Positions 5,807 to 8,239 of a DNA stretch of 8,239 nt are shown here, piece by piece. The notes below the pieces were generated by a model. The model was not told the DNA's origin and ran no database searches. It worked only from the letters and a program-made list of their open reading frames with translations. Source of the DNA: Acidobacteriota bacterium. GTDB taxonomy: Bacteria; Acidobacteriota; Vicinamibacteria; Vicinamibacterales; CAVVIG01. The translations under genes and the position numbers were made by a program. Numbering within the stretch: the first letter of the stretch is position 1; each line of letters begins with the position of its first letter. The stretch spans positions 1-8,239 of the forward strand of contig QHWF01000318.1 of NCBI GenBank assembly GCA_003222455.1. The letters run 5' to 3'.

Positions 5807-7048
5807 CTATCCTTTATCCGTCTCGCCCGCGATCTGGGACTTCAATTCTTCAGAGAGCAGAAGCTGCGCGCCTTGGGTGACGACGCGATCGCCCGCTGAT
5901 AGCGTGCGCGTGGAGAGAAAGCCTCCTTCAGTGGGTTGATCGAGCGTTACTTCTTTGCGGACAAACTCATTCGCGGTGGTTTGAACGTAGACGTAGGACT
6001 TGCCGGCGAGGCGCACGACTGCGGTGGACGGGATGACAATCCCCTGCCGGCGTGGACCCGGCACCGCAATACGGGCCGTAACGGCGAGGCCTGGCCGGAG
6101 CCCGAGCTGCGTGTCTCGCAGCCGGAAGACGAACGATTGTCCGTGCGCCGCCGGATCAGGTGTCGCCGCCACGCCCACCCGATCGGCGAGTACGGGCGTG
6201 TCTTCGTAGCCCACCGCCACGATGCGCGCAGTAGGGACCGTGAGTGGTACATGCTCTCCCACTGGCACATCCACGCGCGCAAATAGGCGATCGAGTTTCG
6301 CCACCCGGAGAATGGGCGTGCCGGGCTCGACCGCTTCGCCCGGCCGCGCCATGATCTCGACGACGTCTCCGCCGCGCTCGATCGTCAATGGCGTGTTCCC
6401 CGTTGGCCCCGCCGAATCGAGCGACTGCCGGAGCAGTCGAACGGTATCGGTGGCCGCCTTCAGGCGCGACTCTTCCGCCGCAAGACGAGCCGCCGCGTCT
6501 TCGAGGGCGCGGTCCGACACGTTCTTGTTGTCAGCGTTGAGGAGTTGGGTGCGCTCGTAGGCCGCGCGCGCCGCCCCGACGGAGGCCGTGCTTGCGCTCA
6601 ATTCAGATTGGGCAGTCGCCAGTTGGTTGGTAAGGCCGATTCGATCCGCCGTGGCGAGTCGAGGCTCGATCGTCCCGATGACCGTGGCGTCCGCGAGGGA
6701 CTGCCCGATATTCGGCCAGTCGCGTCCGGTCGCGAAATGCAGCGAACCGGCAACGGGCGCGCGCAACACGAAGGTCCGCGACGGATCCTCTTCTAGGCGG
6801 CCGAAGGCCACGATTTCGGGTTCAATCGCCTGCGCAGTGGCTGCCCGCGTCTCCAAGCCGATTCGCTGCTGCGCCTCCGAGGCGATGCGCACAATCGGAT
6901 CGCCCGCTGCCGTCCGTGCGGGTGCCGGCGTTTTGGTGCTTGCCGCGGGCTTGTCGTCATTGTCCGGACCACGATGGCAAGCCATCCCGCTGACCGCGAC
7001 GACCACGCAGCTCAGCGTCAGGCGCCGGATTGAAAGGCCGTTCCACAT
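5807..7048 (-). CDS. Periplasmic adaptor (membrane-fusion protein) of the heavy-metal RND pump, CzcB/CusB-like
   Basis: 413 residues from ATG 7048-7046; GTG one codon earlier is an alternative. It links the RND permease to the outer-membrane channel. The N-terminus is MWNGLSIRRLTLSCVVVAVSGMACHRG: a basic start, hydrophobic core and Cys24 at the expected lipidation site, although GMAC is a weak lipobox. A Pro/Ala/Thr-rich linker covers about 30-50. HlyD-family order follows: first barrel strand and lipoyl half (about 75-130, with FVLRAPVAGSL), an alpha-helical hairpin rich in Ala, Glu and Arg (about 130-212), second lipoyl half (about 220-250, VVEIMARPGEAVEPGTPIL), beta-barrel (about 255-330, ending LGLRPGLAVTARI) and the membrane-proximal domain (about 335-400, IVIPSTAVV and GDRVVTQGAQLLLSEEL). 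No His-, Met- or Cys-rich metal-binding extension is present. ATG shares one base with the upstream stop (TGATG). Confidence 0.92.
   Translation of the reverse strand: MWNGLSIRRLTLSCVVVAVSGMACHRGPDNDDKPAASTKTPAPARTAAGDPIVRIASEAQQRIGLETRAATAQAIEPEIVAFGRLEEDPSRTFVLRAPVAGSLHFATGRDWPNIGQSLADATVIGTIEPRLATADRIGLTNQLATAQSELSASTASVGAARAAYERTQLLNADNKNVSDRALEDAAARLAAEESRLKAATDTVRLLRQSLDSAGPTGNTPLTIERGGDVVEIMARPGEAVEPGTPILRVAKLDRLFARVDVPVGEHVPLTVPTARIVAVGYEDTPVLADRVGVAATPDPAAHGQSFVFRLRDTQLGLRPGLAVTARIAVPGPRRQGIVIPSTAVVRLAGKSYVYVQTTANEFVRKEVTLDQPTEGGFLSTRTLSAGDRVVTQGAQLLLSEELKSQIAGETDKG
5810..5815 (-). promoter_or_regulatory. Ribosome binding site of the RND permease inside the adaptor gene end
   Basis: AAAGGA, read on the minus strand, lies in the last codons of the membrane-fusion protein gene and 9 nt before the GTG start at 5800-5798. 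Its position supports the GTG as the true start and suggests coupled translation of the two genes. Confidence 0.6.
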
Positions 7049-8239
7049 CACTGGGCACCAGCCCCTTTGCGCGGGCTGACCCGAGTCGGATCCGGCACGC
7101 TGAGCGCCGCCTCGAGCGGTTGCTGCATCGCATCTTCGAGCGCACCGAGCGCCGTCTGCACGTGCGTCAGCGCGTCGAGGCGTGCCCGTGCGGCCGTCAC
7201 GGTTTGCAGTCTGACGATGGCCAAGCTCAGGCGATCGCCTTCCCCTGCGTCCAGTGCACGCCGGGCAGCCTCCTCACGATCGCCCTGCACACGGATCAGA
7301 CGGTCATTGGCCTCGCGCCATTCATTGAGTGCGGCGCGGTATTGCACGAGCGCGCGTTCCATCTCTCCGATGGCCTGCGCCTGCAGCGCTTCGAAGTGTG
7401 AGGCCGCCTCGAGTCGCTGCGCCTCGGCGACGGCAATCGGTCCCTGATTGTGGTGAAACAGTGCCACCGGTTGGAACGCCGCACTCAACACATATCGAGC
7501 AAAACCTTCCTCGAAGGTGTATCCCGGCGAGAGCACCAGGTCCGGGTATTGCCGGGCCAGCTCCAGACGCAGCGCGACGTCGGCCGCTTGGTAGTCGGCG
7601 AGCGATCGCTGGAGATCCGCACGATGCAAGAGGCCGGCTCGTTGAAGTCTCTGGATCGGTAAGGCTTCCTCGACTGGCGGCGCCTCCAATGCCGACGGTT
7701 CGATCGGCATGTCTTGCAGCGCGGCCAGCGGCACGCCGACGGCGTTCGCGAGGACCGCACGCATCTGAGCCACCTCGCCGGCGACCACCAGTACCGCCGC
7801 GTCCGTGGTAATGAGATCGACGCGGTAGACGTCGAGCTCAGGGCGCGCGGCTTCCCCGACGGCGAGCCGCCGATCGAATATCTCGACGATCTCGGCGCGG
7901 ACGCTCTGCTCGGTCCGCAGCAGGCCGAGGCGCTGGGTCGCGAGGAAGTGATTCACAAACGCCGCACGAATGCGGCTGCGCAGCGTCCAGCCCGCCTGCG
8001 AGAGTCCGATGCGGGCGGCGTCAGCCTGGCGCTCCGCCCGCAGGATTCGGTAGCCCCGTTTGCCAGCGGTTTCCAATGTGAACGCAGGTACGAAGCCGTA
8101 CTCCACGTGTGACTCCGGATTCCGGTTGTATCCCGCATTCACGGAGAGGTCGGGATTCACGCGCGCGCCAGCGCCACGGATGCCGGCTTCGGCCACCGCG
8201 AGCTGTGCACGCGCAACGTCGAGGTCAGCGCTGTAGTAG
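7048..8239 (-). CDS. Outer-membrane efflux channel, TolC/CzcC family, partial (5' end beyond the window)
   Basis: The frame is open from the right edge to TGA 7050-7048, giving 396 visible residues; the signal peptide and first part of the protein are missing. A GTG at 8196 could be mistaken for the start, but the frame continues upstream with YYSADLDVARAQLAVAEA, a typical helix of the outer-membrane efflux protein family (PF02321), so the gene extends further. Two structural repeats are visible, each with long Ala/Glu/Arg-rich helices and a beta-strand part: VNPDLSVNAGYN near the start (about 28-39), and YPDLVLSPGYTFEEG followed by FQPVALFHHNQGPIAVAEA in the middle. The latter matches the usual LPLFNRNQGxI signature with HH in place of NR. 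It forms the trimeric channel through the outer membrane that receives metal from the pump. It is the first visible gene of the efflux operon. Confidence 0.92.
   Translation of the reverse strand, partial: YYSADLDVARAQLAVAEAGIRGAGARVNPDLSVNAGYNRNPESHVEYGFVPAFTLETAGKRGYRILRAERQADAARIGLSQAGWTLRSRIRAAFVNHFLATQRLGLLRTEQSVRAEIVEIFDRRLAVGEAARPELDVYRVDLITTDAAVLVVAGEVAQMRAVLANAVGVPLAALQDMPIEPSALEAPPVEEALPIQRLQRAGLLHRADLQRSLADYQAADVALRLELARQYPDLVLSPGYTFEEGFARYVLSAAFQPVALFHHNQGPIAVAEAQRLEAASHFEALQAQAIGEMERALVQYRAALNEWREANDRLIRVQGDREEAARRALDAGEGDRLSLAIVRLQTVTAARARLDALTHVQTALGALEDAMQQPLEAALSVPDPTRVSPRKGAGAQ

Noticed and set aside
6588..7079. A 163-codon plus-strand frame opposite the adaptor gene
   Set aside because: Antisense shadow fully covered by the membrane-fusion protein gene; composition is not protein-like.
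7048..8196. The outer-membrane factor as a complete 382-residue protein starting at GTG 8196
   Set aside because: The frame continues upstream to the window edge with typical family helix sequence, and this start would leave the protein without a signal peptide.
1..8239. CRISPR arrays, tRNA or rRNA genes, insertion sequences, phage or defence genes
   Set aside because: No spaced repeats, tRNA-like fold, transposase or integrase motif, or terminal inverted repeats were seen on either strand.

Overview
The window is GC-rich bacterial DNA, with most coding third positions G or C. All genes look Gram-negative in type: an outer-membrane factor, a periplasmic adaptor, an RND inner-membrane pump, a secreted c-type di-heme protein and an exported SGNH hydrolase. 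From the general feel of the proteins I would guess an environmental lineage such as Acidobacteriota or a neighbour. No rRNA or other taxonomic marker is present, so this is only an impression.

Layout from left to right. (1) Positions 1-464, minus strand: the 5' part of an exported SGNH/GDSL-type esterase that runs off the left edge. It is easy to miss because its stop codon lies outside the window. (2) Positions 465-886: a divergent intergenic region of lower GC with a 23-nt interrupted palindrome, a heptamer direct repeat and a short hairpin, but no convincing gene. (3) Positions 887-2308, plus strand: a di-heme c-type cytochrome of the MauG/cytochrome c peroxidase-like class, with an unusually long segment between its two heme motifs. 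(4) Positions 2309-2704: the gap between convergent genes. It holds a doubtful 102-residue ORF with a good ribosome binding site and, on the other strand, a short membrane-protein-like reading frame without a usable start, in frame after the stop of the pump gene. (5) Positions 2705-8239, minus strand: a tightly packed operon, transcribed right to left, for a tripartite CzcCBA/CusCBA-type heavy-metal efflux system. It encodes the outer-membrane factor (cut by the right edge), a lipoprotein-like membrane-fusion protein and a 1031-residue RND permease.

The three efflux genes clearly work together: the permease captures metal from the periplasm or inner membrane using proton import, the adaptor bridges the periplasm, and the TolC-like channel opens to the outside. 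The gene joints (a one-base stop/start overlap, then a 6-nt gap before a GTG start) suggest translational coupling. The operon promoter and any metal-sensing regulator would lie beyond the right edge. The esterase and the di-heme protein are divergently arranged and could share control from the 422-bp region between them; a functional link between them is not shown by the sequence.

I found no CRISPR array, tRNA, rRNA, insertion sequence or riboswitch. Most of the window is recognisable; the most interesting parts are the di-heme protein's architecture and the orphan hydrophobic frame after the pump gene.
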